From Phycisphaerae bacterium (GTDB lineage Bacteria; Planctomycetota; Phycisphaerae; UBA1845; Fen-1342), in assembly GCA_022072445.1 (NCBI GenBank), contig JAJVHV010000003.1:73204-137203 (forward strand): DNA of 64,000 nucleotides, given 5' to 3'. Under the pieces are notes generated by a model, which worked only from the letters and a program-made list of their open reading frames with translations, did no database searches and was not told the origin of the DNA. Each line of letters starts with the position of its first letter. Position 1 is the first letter of the stretch. The position numbers and the translations under genes are program-made. Below, piece after piece: positions 1-8,614 of the stretch.

Positions 1-501
1 TTTTTCGAGCAGGATGGGCCGGATGTGCTGGTCGTAGTTGATGCGCGGCTTGGCGTCGGCCGCGGCGACGACCGTCATCGTGGCGGGTGGTGTCGCGGTT
101 GCCGCCATGGCGGGCGTGGCGCCGGCGGGAGAATTCTCGGCGGCCGGAGGCTGATCGGTGCGGGCCAGCAGGACCTTGAGCAGCTCGACACGCCGGCGGA
201 TGGCGGCGGCCTGGGCGTCGAGTTCGTCGGCCTGTTTTCGCAGCGCCGCGGCCTGATCGGCGAGCGGCTGAATCTGGGCCTGGTAGCGATTCAGGTGTTC
301 CTGAAGCGCGGCCTTGTCGAGCTTCGAGAGCTGATCGAGCAATGCATCGACGGATGGGGGCGCCGGCTGTGTGGTCGGGGCGTCCTGAGCGACGGCCGGA
401 GCGCCCAGCAACGGCACCAGGCATAGAAGCAGTGCCGACGCCGCGCGGCGGCGGGGGCGCGCTGCGAGCGGGTGCGGCGTGAGGCTTGCGGTCAATGGCA
501 T
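1..501 (-). CDS. Exported planctomycete protein with coiled coil and start of a PSCyt1-like cytochrome domain (3' end outside window)
   Basis: The reading frame opens at the ATG at 501 and runs open for 167 codons to the left edge, so the C-terminus is missing. Seen: an N-terminal Arg-rich region and hydrophobic stretch ending in APAVAQ, a likely signal peptide. Next is a Gln/Ala/Leu-rich segment (about residues 45-105) with heptad-like spacing that looks like a coiled coil, then a low-complexity Ala/Thr/Pro linker. The last residues read INYDQHIRPILLEK, which matches the usual opening of planctomycete cytochrome C domains (PSCyt1) just before the CxxCH haem site. It lies 23 bp after the DUF1549/DUF1553 gene on the same strand, so it is probably the third gene of that operon. 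Family assignment rests on a short motif; the haem site itself is not visible. Confidence 0.75.
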   Translation of the reverse strand, partial: MPLTASLTPHPLAARPRRRAASALLLCLVPLLGAPAVAQDAPTTQPAPPSVDALLDQLSKLDKAALQEHLNRYQAQIQPLADQAAALRKQADELDAQAAAIRRRVELLKVLLARTDQPPAAENSPAGATPAMAATATPPATMTVVAAADAKPRINYDQHIRPILLEK

Positions 502-524
502 CGTCGGCTCCCTGGCGCTGTTTG

Positions 525-2729
525 TCAGTGCTGAAAGACGAACTCGTTGGAATTCAGCAGCGCCCAGCACAGGTCTTCAAGTCCCTTGCGCGCATCGCCG
601 GCGGTGGCGAGATAGGCCGCTGCGGCGGTGCGTTCGGCGTCGGTCGGGCGGCGCGTCAGCGTCGCGACGTACAACTCGTCGACGATCTTCTCGGTCGGCG
701 TCTGCGCGTTCAGCAGGCGCGTCAGGCGGCCGCCGGGGGCGCGAATCTTGTCCCAGACGGTGGCGCCGTTCATGAGATGCAGCGCCTGCGACAGGCTGGG
801 CTCGTCGCGGCGCTCGCAGGTGCAGGGCGTCTGGCGCGCGGGGCGGCCGAAGGTCTCGAGAAAGTAACTGCCGCTGCGCGCGTCGGAGACCTGCACGGCG
901 CGGGCCCCGAGCGGAAGGCCCGCGAATTTCTCGGCAGTCTCCGTCGCCGTGGAAACCGCGTCGAGAAGTTGCTCGGCCGGCAGCCGGCGCAGCGTGGCAG
1001 CGGCGAAATTGCGGCGGTCGTGCGCGGCGGTTTCATGGGGGACGGTCGAGAGCTGGTAAGTGCGCGAGGCGCAGATGTCGCGGACCAGCGCGCGGATGTC
1101 GTAATTCCGCTCGACGAATTGCCGGGCGAGCGCGTCGAGCAGCTCGGGATGCGACGCGGGGTTGGTGACGCGCACGTCGTCGGGCGGGTCGACGATGCCG
1201 CGGCCGAAGAAATGCGCCCAGACGCGGTTGACGAAGCAGCGCGCGAACCAGGGATTCTCCGGGGCCGCGAGCCAGTCGGCGAAAACGGCGCGGCGATCGG
1301 CGCCGGGCGGAATGTCGGGCGTCGCACCGCCGAGGAATTTCGGCCGGGCGGGCTTTCCGGTGCGCGGGTGGGTGACTTCGCCGCTGGCGCTGTTGAAGAC
1401 GATGGTTTCGCGCGGGTCTTCGGCGCGCTTGCGTCCGATCTGGGGAAAGAAGGCGGCGAAGGCGTAGTAGTCGTCCTGCGTCCAGCGCTCGAAGGGGTGA
1501 TTGTGACACTGGGCGCACTGGATGCGGATGCCGAGGAATGCCTGCGCGACGTTTTCGGCGACCAGCAGCGGGTCGCTCTCGACAATGTAGAAATTCGCCG
1601 GCGGGACGTGGTAGTTGCCGCCCGTGCCGGTCAGGAGCTGCCGCGCGATCTGGTTCAGCGGGACGTTCCGCTGGACGGCGTCGCGCAAATACGCGCTGTA
1701 GATCTCGACGCCCTTGGTGTTCAGGCGGGTCGACTCGACGCGCAGGATTTCGGCCAGCTTCATGGCCCAGAGCTCGGGGAATTCAGGCCGGCCGAGCAAT
1801 TCGTCGATCAGCCGGGCGCGCTTGTCCGCCGCGCCGTCGGCCATGAAGCGCTCGAACTCGGCCGGCGTCGGCAGCAGACCGACGACGTCGAGATAGGCGC
1901 GGCGGACGAAGATCTCGTCGCTACAGCGCTCGGCCGGCAGCATCTGGAGCTTGCGGAGTTTGGCGAAGACGGCCTGGTCGATGAAGTTGGACGGGGCGAT
2001 GGAAGCGGGCCACTCGAACGGCTGGTCGGCGACGACGATGACCTGCGAGACAACGGCGAACGTGCCGAAGCGGGCCATGACGAAAGCCTCGCCGGCATTC
2101 TTCGACGTGACCAGCCCGAGCGGCGCGACGACGGCGGAGTGATCGTTGAGCGATTCGTAGACGGCCAGCGACGAGACGTCGCGCGTGCTGCCGTCCGCGT
2201 AGCGGGCGGTGGCGCTGAGCTGCACGCTCGCGCCGCCGGCTTTCAGCAGCGCTTCGGCCGGGGCGAGATCGACGCCGACCAGCGCGGGCGGCGGGGCTGG
2301 GTCGTTGGGGGCGCCGCTCGCGATCCAGTCGCGCAGCGCCTGGTAGAGCGGGTCGCCGGGCGTGATGCGCGTTCCGCCGCCGTGTGTGACGGCGCCGGTG
2401 GCCTTCTGGAGCAGAAGGCTGGCGTCGGGGCGGGCGGGGTCAACGCGGCGAGCGCGGAGATCGCGGGAGATGGTGCGATGGTCGAGGTCCGGGTCGAAGC
2501 CGAAGAGCGAGAGGCGGAAGCCCTCCTGTCCACGAGCGTTGCCATGGCAGGTGCCGCTGTTGCAGCCGGCTTTCATCAGCACCGGCTCGATGTCGTTTCG
2601 CATGCTGAGCACGCGCGGCGGCGGGTCTTCGCCGCGCGCGGGCAGGGCCGCGACCACGCACGTGAAGGCGACCAGCACGGCGCGTGCGCGGCGGGGCATC
2701 GAAGGCGGTGCGGCGGTCATGGAGTTCAT
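525..2729 (-). CDS. DUF1549/DUF1553 domain-containing cytochrome-like exported protein
   Basis: 734 residues, with the ATG at 2729 chosen because it overlaps the upstream stop as ATGA and begins a signal peptide (Arg-Arg-Ala-Arg, then a hydrophobic core to LPARG). Domains in order: a cytochrome-like segment with CNSGTCHG (a CX4CH spacing rather than classic CXXCH), a BIG2-like beta domain, DUF1549 (around FIDQAVFAKLRKL), a classic haem site CAQCH, and DUF1553 towards the C-terminus (NPWFARCFVNRVWAHFFGRG). This architecture is characteristic of Planctomycetota, where such proteins are exported or periplasmic and co-occur with DUF1501 proteins. Their biochemical role is not firmly known; redox or polymer-degradation roles have been suggested. 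The neighbours, a PPC protein upstream and DUF1501 divergent, fit that usual context. Confidence 0.92.
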   Translation of the reverse strand: MNSMTAAPPSMPRRARAVLVAFTCVVAALPARGEDPPPRVLSMRNDIEPVLMKAGCNSGTCHGNARGQEGFRLSLFGFDPDLDHRTISRDLRARRVDPARPDASLLLQKATGAVTHGGGTRITPGDPLYQALRDWIASGAPNDPAPPPALVGVDLAPAEALLKAGGASVQLSATARYADGSTRDVSSLAVYESLNDHSAVVAPLGLVTSKNAGEAFVMARFGTFAVVSQVIVVADQPFEWPASIAPSNFIDQAVFAKLRKLQMLPAERCSDEIFVRRAYLDVVGLLPTPAEFERFMADGAADKRARLIDELLGRPEFPELWAMKLAEILRVESTRLNTKGVEIYSAYLRDAVQRNVPLNQIARQLLTGTGGNYHVPPANFYIVESDPLLVAENVAQAFLGIRIQCAQCHNHPFERWTQDDYYAFAAFFPQIGRKRAEDPRETIVFNSASGEVTHPRTGKPARPKFLGGATPDIPPGADRRAVFADWLAAPENPWFARCFVNRVWAHFFGRGIVDPPDDVRVTNPASHPELLDALARQFVERNYDIRALVRDICASRTYQLSTVPHETAAHDRRNFAAATLRRLPAEQLLDAVSTATETAEKFAGLPLGARAVQVSDARSGSYFLETFGRPARQTPCTCERRDEPSLSQALHLMNGATVWDKIRAPGGRLTRLLNAQTPTEKIVDELYVATLTRRPTDAERTAAAAYLATAGDARKGLEDLCWALLNSNEFVFQH

Positions 2730-5134
2730 GTGCCACCGCCTGCACCGCCTGGGGCAAATTCGGGACGGCGCGCGGGGCGCGAGCGGCGGCCGGGGTCGGA
2801 GGGCGGCTGGCCGGGCGGTGGCGGCGGCGCGGCGGCCTGGGGCGCTTCGGGCGGCAGCGGCGCATCGACGAAAAGCTGATTGGCCGGCGAAGCAAACGCG
2901 ATCGCGCCGCCCTCCAGCGGAATCGTCACCGCCACGTAGACCCCGTCGTAACGGCCGACCGGCGCGTCGGCCGCGGCGGAGAGCGCGAAACGCCACTCGG
3001 CGGCGTCCGCCGTGACCTGAAGCGGCGGCGCGGAGACGTTCTTGGGAAGGCCGCGCAGCTCGGCGGTGGCGGTTCCGGCGAATCCGGCCTTCCGCTTGGC
3101 TTTGACCAGCATTTCGCCCTGGGCGCCCTGCGTGAGGCGGGCGCGCTCCAGCGCGAGATCGAGCTGTGCCTCGGCGACCTGGAGATGCGCGTATTGCGAG
3201 GCGACTTGCAGCGGGCCGTCGACGTTCGCGACGGCGACGACGACCAGCGGCCATGAGCCGAGCGCGGCGCCGTCGTTGGCGTCCAGCGCGATGGTGGCGT
3301 CGGTCTTGTCCGCGGGGATGGTGGCCGTGCCCGATCCAACACCCGGCGGCGTCCACAGCACGCGCAGCGGGATCGGCTCGGCGAATCCGTCGGCGCGCTG
3401 CGCGACAACGCGAATGTCGACGCGCCCGCGGCGCACGAGCGGCACACGCGGCTCGTCAAGCTGGATCGAGAACGGCGCGCGGCGGGTAACCGCGACGGGC
3501 AGCCGCGACAGCTCGGCCGCCGCCATCGTGTTGTCCATGAATTCGGTGAGCCGGACGGTCTGGGCGAAGGCGGCCGTGGGAGTGGCGGCGCCGTCGGCGG
3601 GCCGCGCGACGAAGTCACAGAGCGCGGCGGCGAGCGGCGCGTCGGCGGCGGCTTCGAGCACAATCGGCATGGTATTCAGCGACGCGGGCATCTCGACGCC
3701 AGCCGGCCCCTCAGCGACGGCGCCGAGTAGCGTGACACCGGCCGGCGGCTGCCCGATCGCGAGGCGCAGCGCGCCGCCATAGTCCTGTCGCGCCAGCGAA
3801 ACAACCATGGCATTGCGATTAGCCTGCGGGACGGCCAGATGCTGAAACTCAGGCGGGGCGGAAAGCTGGAGCCGCGGCACGACCGGCGAGATCTCGACGC
3901 GGTAGGTGTACAGCTCGCCGCCGCCACGCAGCAGGTCGTGGATGTAGAGCGCGCACTGGCCGTCGTCGGTGGCGGTGAAGCGCAGGGCACTGTCCGGGCC
4001 GGCCGCATCGTCGTTATCGGCGGATTGATCTCCGCCGACGCGACGCACGCCGATGACCGAGTCGATCGGCGAGCGGAGCGAGCGGCCCTGAACGCGGATG
4101 TCGTAGCCCTGTCCCTTGACCACGGAGAACCGATACCAGTCCACGTCGCCGGGCGCCTGAAGGACGCCCGCCAGCGCGCCGGGTGCGGCGGCCGGCGTGG
4201 CGGTGTCGATGGCGTCGTTGGGCTCGACTTCGAGCGTCTGGGCGAGTACGTCGACGCGGAACGGAACGCCCGACGGAGCGACACCCGCCGGTGTGCACGG
4301 GAACAGAGCGAAGTCGCCGGCGGCGGTTTCGGGAATCGTGACGCGTTCCGTCGAGCAGGCGGGGTCGCCCAGCCAACGCACGTCAACGGCTGCGCCGGGC
4401 GCGCCGCCGGGCGGATAGACTCCCTGCGGGCGCGGGAATTCGCCCACGTGCAACCGATAGCGGCAGTTGCCGTCGCCGCGGAACGACGCTTCGCGGACGG
4501 CGACGGTGTATGGGCCGGCCTGCGCGAAGACGTGACTGATGACGCAGTCCTGCCGCACGAGCATGGTGTCGTCGGCGCTGGCCACGACGGCGCCGGCGGC
4601 GTCGAACACGGACAGGTGCGGGTCGAACACGCTGTCGCCGAGACGCATGGCTTCGATTTCGAAGTTGAGCCGCTGGCCCGCGGCGGCGTCGAAGGCGAAA
4701 TAGTCGACGTCTTCGGCGTCGATCGTGCCGTTGATCGTTGTGGGAAGTGTGACGCGCTGCGGGGTCCGGCGGTCGCTGTTCGGCTCGGCCTCGGCGATCT
4801 CGGGGCAATTGCCGACCGCGAACAGCCGCACGTGCGAGATGCCCGAGCTGGTGACCAGACGGATGGGGTGCAGTCCGAGCGGGCAATCGGGCGCCAGCGT
4901 CAGCGTGGCGCGAACGTGGCCCGCGTTGACGCTTTCGAGCGATTTGAGCGAAATGCCCGGGCGATAGAACAACAGCGTCTGCGGCTCGGCGAGGCGCTCG
5001 CCATGTAGGTTGACGAGCAGCTCGGTGCCGCGCTGCGCGCCGCGCGGCAGGATCAGGTTGAGGGCCGGCGAGCCGGCGAGGGCGGCGTGCGGCATGAGCA
5101 AGAGCAGCGCGAGCAGAGCGCGCCGCGCGAACAT
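2726..5134 (-). CDS. Exported protein with two PPC (pre-peptidase C-terminal) domains
   Basis: 802 residues from the ATG at 5134, which starts a clear signal peptide (MFARRALLALLLLMPHAALAG). Reading further upstream gives Arg-rich sequence overlapping the divergent gene and is rejected. Two PPC-like beta domains are visible, each opening with EPN(S/D): about residues 115-205 (IDAEDVDYFAFDAAAGQRL) and 275-365 (GDVDWYRFSVVKGQGYDI). More beta-rich Ig-like sequence follows, then a Pro-rich tail. PPC domains are secreted beta-sandwich modules often found in planctomycete exported proteins. No catalytic domain is recognisable. It is the first gene of the operon, coupled by ATGA overlap to the DUF1549/DUF1553 gene. 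Confidence 0.85.
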   Translation of the reverse strand: MFARRALLALLLLMPHAALAGSPALNLILPRGAQRGTELLVNLHGERLAEPQTLLFYRPGISLKSLESVNAGHVRATLTLAPDCPLGLHPIRLVTSSGISHVRLFAVGNCPEIAEAEPNSDRRTPQRVTLPTTINGTIDAEDVDYFAFDAAAGQRLNFEIEAMRLGDSVFDPHLSVFDAAGAVVASADDTMLVRQDCVISHVFAQAGPYTVAVREASFRGDGNCRYRLHVGEFPRPQGVYPPGGAPGAAVDVRWLGDPACSTERVTIPETAAGDFALFPCTPAGVAPSGVPFRVDVLAQTLEVEPNDAIDTATPAAAPGALAGVLQAPGDVDWYRFSVVKGQGYDIRVQGRSLRSPIDSVIGVRRVGGDQSADNDDAAGPDSALRFTATDDGQCALYIHDLLRGGGELYTYRVEISPVVPRLQLSAPPEFQHLAVPQANRNAMVVSLARQDYGGALRLAIGQPPAGVTLLGAVAEGPAGVEMPASLNTMPIVLEAAADAPLAAALCDFVARPADGAATPTAAFAQTVRLTEFMDNTMAAAELSRLPVAVTRRAPFSIQLDEPRVPLVRRGRVDIRVVAQRADGFAEPIPLRVLWTPPGVGSGTATIPADKTDATIALDANDGAALGSWPLVVVAVANVDGPLQVASQYAHLQVAEAQLDLALERARLTQGAQGEMLVKAKRKAGFAGTATAELRGLPKNVSAPPLQVTADAAEWRFALSAAADAPVGRYDGVYVAVTIPLEGGAIAFASPANQLFVDAPLPPEAPQAAAPPPPPGQPPSDPGRRSRPARRPEFAPGGAGGGT

Positions 5135-5188
5135 TTTGATTGCCGCGGCGCGTCGATTTCGCGTAAGCTGAGTCCTATGAACCACTGA

Positions 5189-5246
5189 CAGAACCCACCA
5201 CGCGAGTGGTGGGTCCAGCCGTCCCGCGCTCGCGTGCGGGGTTCTG
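5189..5246. repeat. Palindromic REP-like element in the divergent intergenic region
   Basis: A perfect 9-bp stem ACCCACCAC / GTGGTGGGT (5193-5201 and 5206-5214, loop GCGA) is followed by a second hairpin, CCCGC / GCGGG (5223-5227 and 5236-5240, extendable by a G-T pair). The pair is bracketed by an outer inverted repeat, CAGAACCC (5189-5196) with GGGTTCTG (5238-5245). The nested structure resembles REP/BIME-type intergenic elements. Because it lies between two divergent start codons it could also be regulatory. Only one copy occurs in the window, so the repeat assignment is inference. Confidence 0.5.
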
Positions 5247-5306
5247 ATAGCCGTTCTAAGTCGATGATCTGCCACAATCTGCAACGATAGCCAACGCCCG
5301 CGAGCC

Positions 5307-6647
5307 ATGTCCAGATATTTTGACCCACTTTGTGTCGGTTGGAACGACGATCCGGCGCATTTCGCGCGGCCCACGCGCCGCGAACTGATCCGCGTCGGCT
5401 TTCTCAGCGGCGTGGGGCTGAGCCTCGGCCGTTTCCTGGCGCTGCGCTCGGCGGCGGCGCAGGAGAGTCCGCAAACGCCCACGCCGGCGGCCGACGCCGT
5501 GATTCAGATTTTCCTCGACGGCGGCATGAGCCACATCGACACGTTCGACCCGAAGCCGGACGCGGCGATCGAAATCCGCGGCGAGCTGGGCGTGGTCAAG
5601 ACCGCGACCGGTGAGCATTTCGGCGGGCTGCTGAAGCGGACGGCGGGCGTGGCGGACAAGTTGAGCGTCATACGGTCCTTCACGCACACCGAAGCCGCAC
5701 ACGAGCGCGGGCAGCACAGCATGCTGACCGGCTACAAGCCCAGCCCGGCGGTCGAGTATCCGGCGATGGGCGCGGTGGTGTCGCACGAGCTGGGGCCGCG
5801 GCGCGACCTTCCGTGCTACGTGTGCGTGCCGTCGGCGAGCAGCCCGTATCACGGCACGGGCTATCTGAGTTCGGCATATGGGCCGTTCAGCCTCGGAGCA
5901 GACCCGGCCAGCCAGGGATTCACCGTGCGCGACCTGTCCAGTCCGGCGGACGTGGACGAGCCGCGCGGCGCGCGGCGGCGCTCGCTGCTCGACGCGATCA
6001 ACTCCCACTTTCGCGCGACCGAGCGGTCCGATCGTCTCGACGCCATGGATACGTTCTACCAGCGTGCGTACAGCCTGGTTTCGTCGCCCGCGGCACGCGG
6101 CGCGTTCGACATCAACGCCGAGCCGGCCGCGGTGCGCGACGCGTATGGGCGGCATGAGATCGGGCAGCGCCTGCTGATGGCGCGGCGGCTGGTCGAGGCC
6201 GGCGTGCGCTTTGTGACCGTGATGCACGGCGGCTGGGATCATCACAAGGGCATCCGCGACGCGATGAACGGCTTGATGCCGCCGGTGGACCAGGCGTTTG
6301 CGGCGCTGATCGCCGATCTTGAGCAGCGCGGGTTGCTGGCGCGGACGCTGGTGGTGCTGAGTACGGAGTTTGGGCGCACGCCGCGGCTGAACCGCGACGC
6401 CGGCCGCGATCACTGGCCCAAGGTGTTCTCCATCGCGATGGCCGGTGGAGGATTAAAGGGCGGCCGGATCGTGGGGCGTTCCGATCCGAGCGGCTCGGAG
6501 CCGGCCGACTCGCCGATCGGCCCGGCCGATTTTGCCGCGACGATCTTCACGCAGCTCGGCATCGACCCTGAGAAGGAGCTGCTGAGCCCGGGGAACCGGC
6601 CGATCGAGCTGGTGCGGCAGGGGCGCGTCATTCGCGCCCTGCTGTAG
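5307..6647 (+). CDS. DUF1501 domain-containing exported protein
   Basis: 446 residues with a Tat-like N-terminus (TRRELIRVGFLSGVGLSLGRF, about residues 24-44). The body is a DUF1501/sulfatase-like fold: IQIFLDGGMSHIDTFDPKP near residue 68, an HERGQHSMLTGY segment, and the C-terminal GGWDHHKG and LSTEFGRTPRLN motifs. These carry the Asp/His residues that resemble alkaline-phosphatase-superfamily metal ligands. Catalytic activity of DUF1501 proteins is unproven. It is divergent from the DUF1549/DUF1553 operon; pairing of DUF1501 with DUF1549/1553 genes is a hallmark of Planctomycetota. Start chosen at the only ATG giving the full Tat-like leader. Confidence 0.93.
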   Translation: MSRYFDPLCVGWNDDPAHFARPTRRELIRVGFLSGVGLSLGRFLALRSAAAQESPQTPTPAADAVIQIFLDGGMSHIDTFDPKPDAAIEIRGELGVVKTATGEHFGGLLKRTAGVADKLSVIRSFTHTEAAHERGQHSMLTGYKPSPAVEYPAMGAVVSHELGPRRDLPCYVCVPSASSPYHGTGYLSSAYGPFSLGADPASQGFTVRDLSSPADVDEPRGARRRSLLDAINSHFRATERSDRLDAMDTFYQRAYSLVSSPAARGAFDINAEPAAVRDAYGRHEIGQRLLMARRLVEAGVRFVTVMHGGWDHHKGIRDAMNGLMPPVDQAFAALIADLEQRGLLARTLVVLSTEFGRTPRLNRDAGRDHWPKVFSIAMAGGGLKGGRIVGRSDPSGSEPADSPIGPADFAATIFTQLGIDPEKELLSPGNRPIELVRQGRVIRALL

Positions 6648-6689
6648 CGCTTCCGCGGGCCCGATTCGAATGGGGGGAGCGCGTCGCCC

Positions 6690-6718
6690 TTTCGTCGATC
6701 GATCCGGGCGTGGATAAT
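6690..6718 (+). promoter_or_regulatory. Possible sigma70-type promoter upstream of the SpoIIE phosphatase
   Basis: GATAAT at 6713-6718 is a good -10 match standing out from GC-rich surroundings. The -35 candidate, TTTCGT at 6690-6695 with 17-bp spacing, is weak. It lies about 50 bp before the start codon at 6770. This is a tentative reading of one AT-richer hexamer. Confidence 0.3.
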
Positions 6719-6769
6719 GCGGTGTTGGGGCCGCGTTGACTGCTGGAGGCCCGCGCCGCGGACCGGGCC

Positions 6770-8614
6770 ATGCTCCGAGACCTGATCGACACACACGCAC
6801 TCGAAGAAGTCGTCGTCAGCCTGGCGCACGCTTGTGGCCAGAGTCTGACGGTCTACGACGCCGACAGCCAGCCGCTGGTCACCTCGGCTCCGATGAGCGA
6901 TTTCGGCCGGCTGACCAGCGTGCGGCCCGCGGCCCTGTCGGCCGACGTCACGAGCGCCCTGCGCGGCGCGCCGGATCGGCCGACACAATCCGTTGAATTC
7001 TTCGAGATCGGGGGCGTGTGGCGGCTGCTGGCGCCGGTGCTGCTGAACGCCGACGTGGTGGGTTTCGTCAGTGTGGGGGAATTCGCCGACGCCGAGCTCT
7101 CGCCCGAGCGCCTGCGGAAGCTGGCGCGGGTGCACGAGGTCGAAGCGGCGCGGCTGCGGAGCGCGTGGGAGCGGCTGCCGAAGATCGACCGCTCGAATGC
7201 GGCTCATCCGGTCACGTCGGCACATTGGGTGGCGCGGACGCTGGGGCAGTGGTGCCGGCGCGAGTCGCAGACGCGCATGATGCGCGAGAAGCTCTGGCTG
7301 GTGGGCAGCATTGCCGAACTGATGACCGGCGAAGACGATCTGACGACCATCCTGAACCACATCGTGGCCGAGACCGCCCGCGTCATGCACTGCCGGTATT
7401 GCAGCATCCGGCTCTACGACGCGGAGAGCGGCGAGCTGTCGGTGGCGGCGGTGCATCACCTGACGGATCGTTATCTGGGCAAAGGCCGGATTCTGCGCAG
7501 CGAGAATCCGATCGACGACGCGGCGTTGAACGGGGAGGTGATCTACGTCGAGGACGCGCGGAAGGACCCGCGCGTGCGCTTCCGCGAGGAGGCGCGGCGC
7601 GAGGGAATCATCAGCGGGCTGTGCACGGGCATGATCTACCGCGGGCGGCCGGTCGGAGTGCTGCGGGTCTATTCGAATCAGCATCTGCGATTCTTCCGCT
7701 TCCAGCAGGACCTGCTCCGCGCCGTCGCGTCGCAGGCCGCGGCCGCTGTCGTTCACGCCCAGCTCGCCGAGCAGCGGCTGCACGACGCGGACGTGAACCG
7801 CCAGCTTCAGCTCGCCGGCGAACTCCAGCGGCGGCTGGTGCCGCAGGCGGCGCCGGCCCACCCGGGTCTCGACATCGCGCTGTCGTTCGAGACCAGCTAC
7901 CAGGTCGGCGGCGACCTGGCCGACTTCATCACGCTGGCCGACGGCCGCACGGCGTTCGTCATCGCCGACGTGGTCGGTAAGGGGATTCCGGCCTCGCTGC
8001 TGATGGCGTCCGTCCGCGCCACCGTCCGCGCGCTGGCCGACGTCTGTCAGAGCCCCAGCGAGCTGATGACCCGCCTCAATCGCCAGGTCTGCCGCGACAT
8101 GGCGCCCGGCGAATTCGTCACGCTGCTGCTCGTCGCCGTCGACCGCGACGCCGGCGGAATTTGCATCTGCAACGCCGGTCACGAGCCGCCGCTGCTGCTG
8201 CGCGACGGCGCCGTACGCACGATCGACGAGGGCGGCTCGGTACTGGGGCTCGATCCGGCGGCGGCGTACGACGAGGTGCGCGTGGCGCTGAAGCCGGCCG
8301 ACCTGGTGCTGCTCTACACGGACGGCGCGGTTGAGGCCTTCAACTTCGACGGTCGGCAGTTTGGACGCGAGAGCTTGCGCAAGTCGCTCGCGGCCTACGG
8401 CGCCGAGCCGCCGCAGCAACTGCTGCGGAACATACTCTGGGACATTCGGCGATTCACCGGTCTGGCCGAGCAGTCGGACGATCAGACGCTTATCGCGTTG
8501 CGCGTCGTGCAACCCGCGGCGACGGGCCGGGCGGCGCCGCGCGGGGCGGCCCGGGCCGGTCGGGCGGCGCCGCCGCGTGAAATCGCCCCATCGCGCGCGG
8601 AGGAGCCAGCGTGA
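6770..8614 (+). CDS. PocR-like/GAF/SpoIIE (PP2C-type) serine phosphatase
   Basis: 614 residues. N-terminal region (about 1-175) resembles a PocR-type ligand-sensing domain, followed by a GAF domain (about 185-345, including DDLTTILNHIVAETARVM) and a SpoIIE/RsbU-type phosphatase domain (about 385-585). The phosphatase domain has GGDLADF, IADVVGKGIPASLLMA, NAGHEPPLLL and LYTDGAVEAFN; its Asp residues are the expected metal ligands. Such proteins dephosphorylate anti-sigma-factor antagonists or other phosphoserine targets in response to a signal. The C-terminal 30 residues are Arg/Ala/Pro-rich. No anti-sigma or STAS partner is adjacent. Its stop overlaps the GTG start of the Rieske gene, implying translational coupling. 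Confidence 0.9.
   Translation: MLRDLIDTHALEEVVVSLAHACGQSLTVYDADSQPLVTSAPMSDFGRLTSVRPAALSADVTSALRGAPDRPTQSVEFFEIGGVWRLLAPVLLNADVVGFVSVGEFADAELSPERLRKLARVHEVEAARLRSAWERLPKIDRSNAAHPVTSAHWVARTLGQWCRRESQTRMMREKLWLVGSIAELMTGEDDLTTILNHIVAETARVMHCRYCSIRLYDAESGELSVAAVHHLTDRYLGKGRILRSENPIDDAALNGEVIYVEDARKDPRVRFREEARREGIISGLCTGMIYRGRPVGVLRVYSNQHLRFFRFQQDLLRAVASQAAAAVVHAQLAEQRLHDADVNRQLQLAGELQRRLVPQAAPAHPGLDIALSFETSYQVGGDLADFITLADGRTAFVIADVVGKGIPASLLMASVRATVRALADVCQSPSELMTRLNRQVCRDMAPGEFVTLLLVAVDRDAGGICICNAGHEPPLLLRDGAVRTIDEGGSVLGLDPAAAYDEVRVALKPADLVLLYTDGAVEAFNFDGRQFGRESLRKSLAAYGAEPPQQLLRNILWDIRRFTGLAEQSDDQTLIALRVVQPAATGRAAPRGAARAGRAAPPREIAPSRAEEPA

Noticed and set aside
486-2879. Long plus-strand open frame opposite the DUF1549/DUF1553 gene
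   Set aside because: Arg/Gly-rich sequence without domains, antisense to a clear family gene; an artefact of high GC.
6410-8512. Long minus-strand open frame opposite the SpoIIE gene
   Set aside because: Low-complexity Arg/Ala/Gln-rich translation without motifs; the plus strand has a complete, motif-rich gene.
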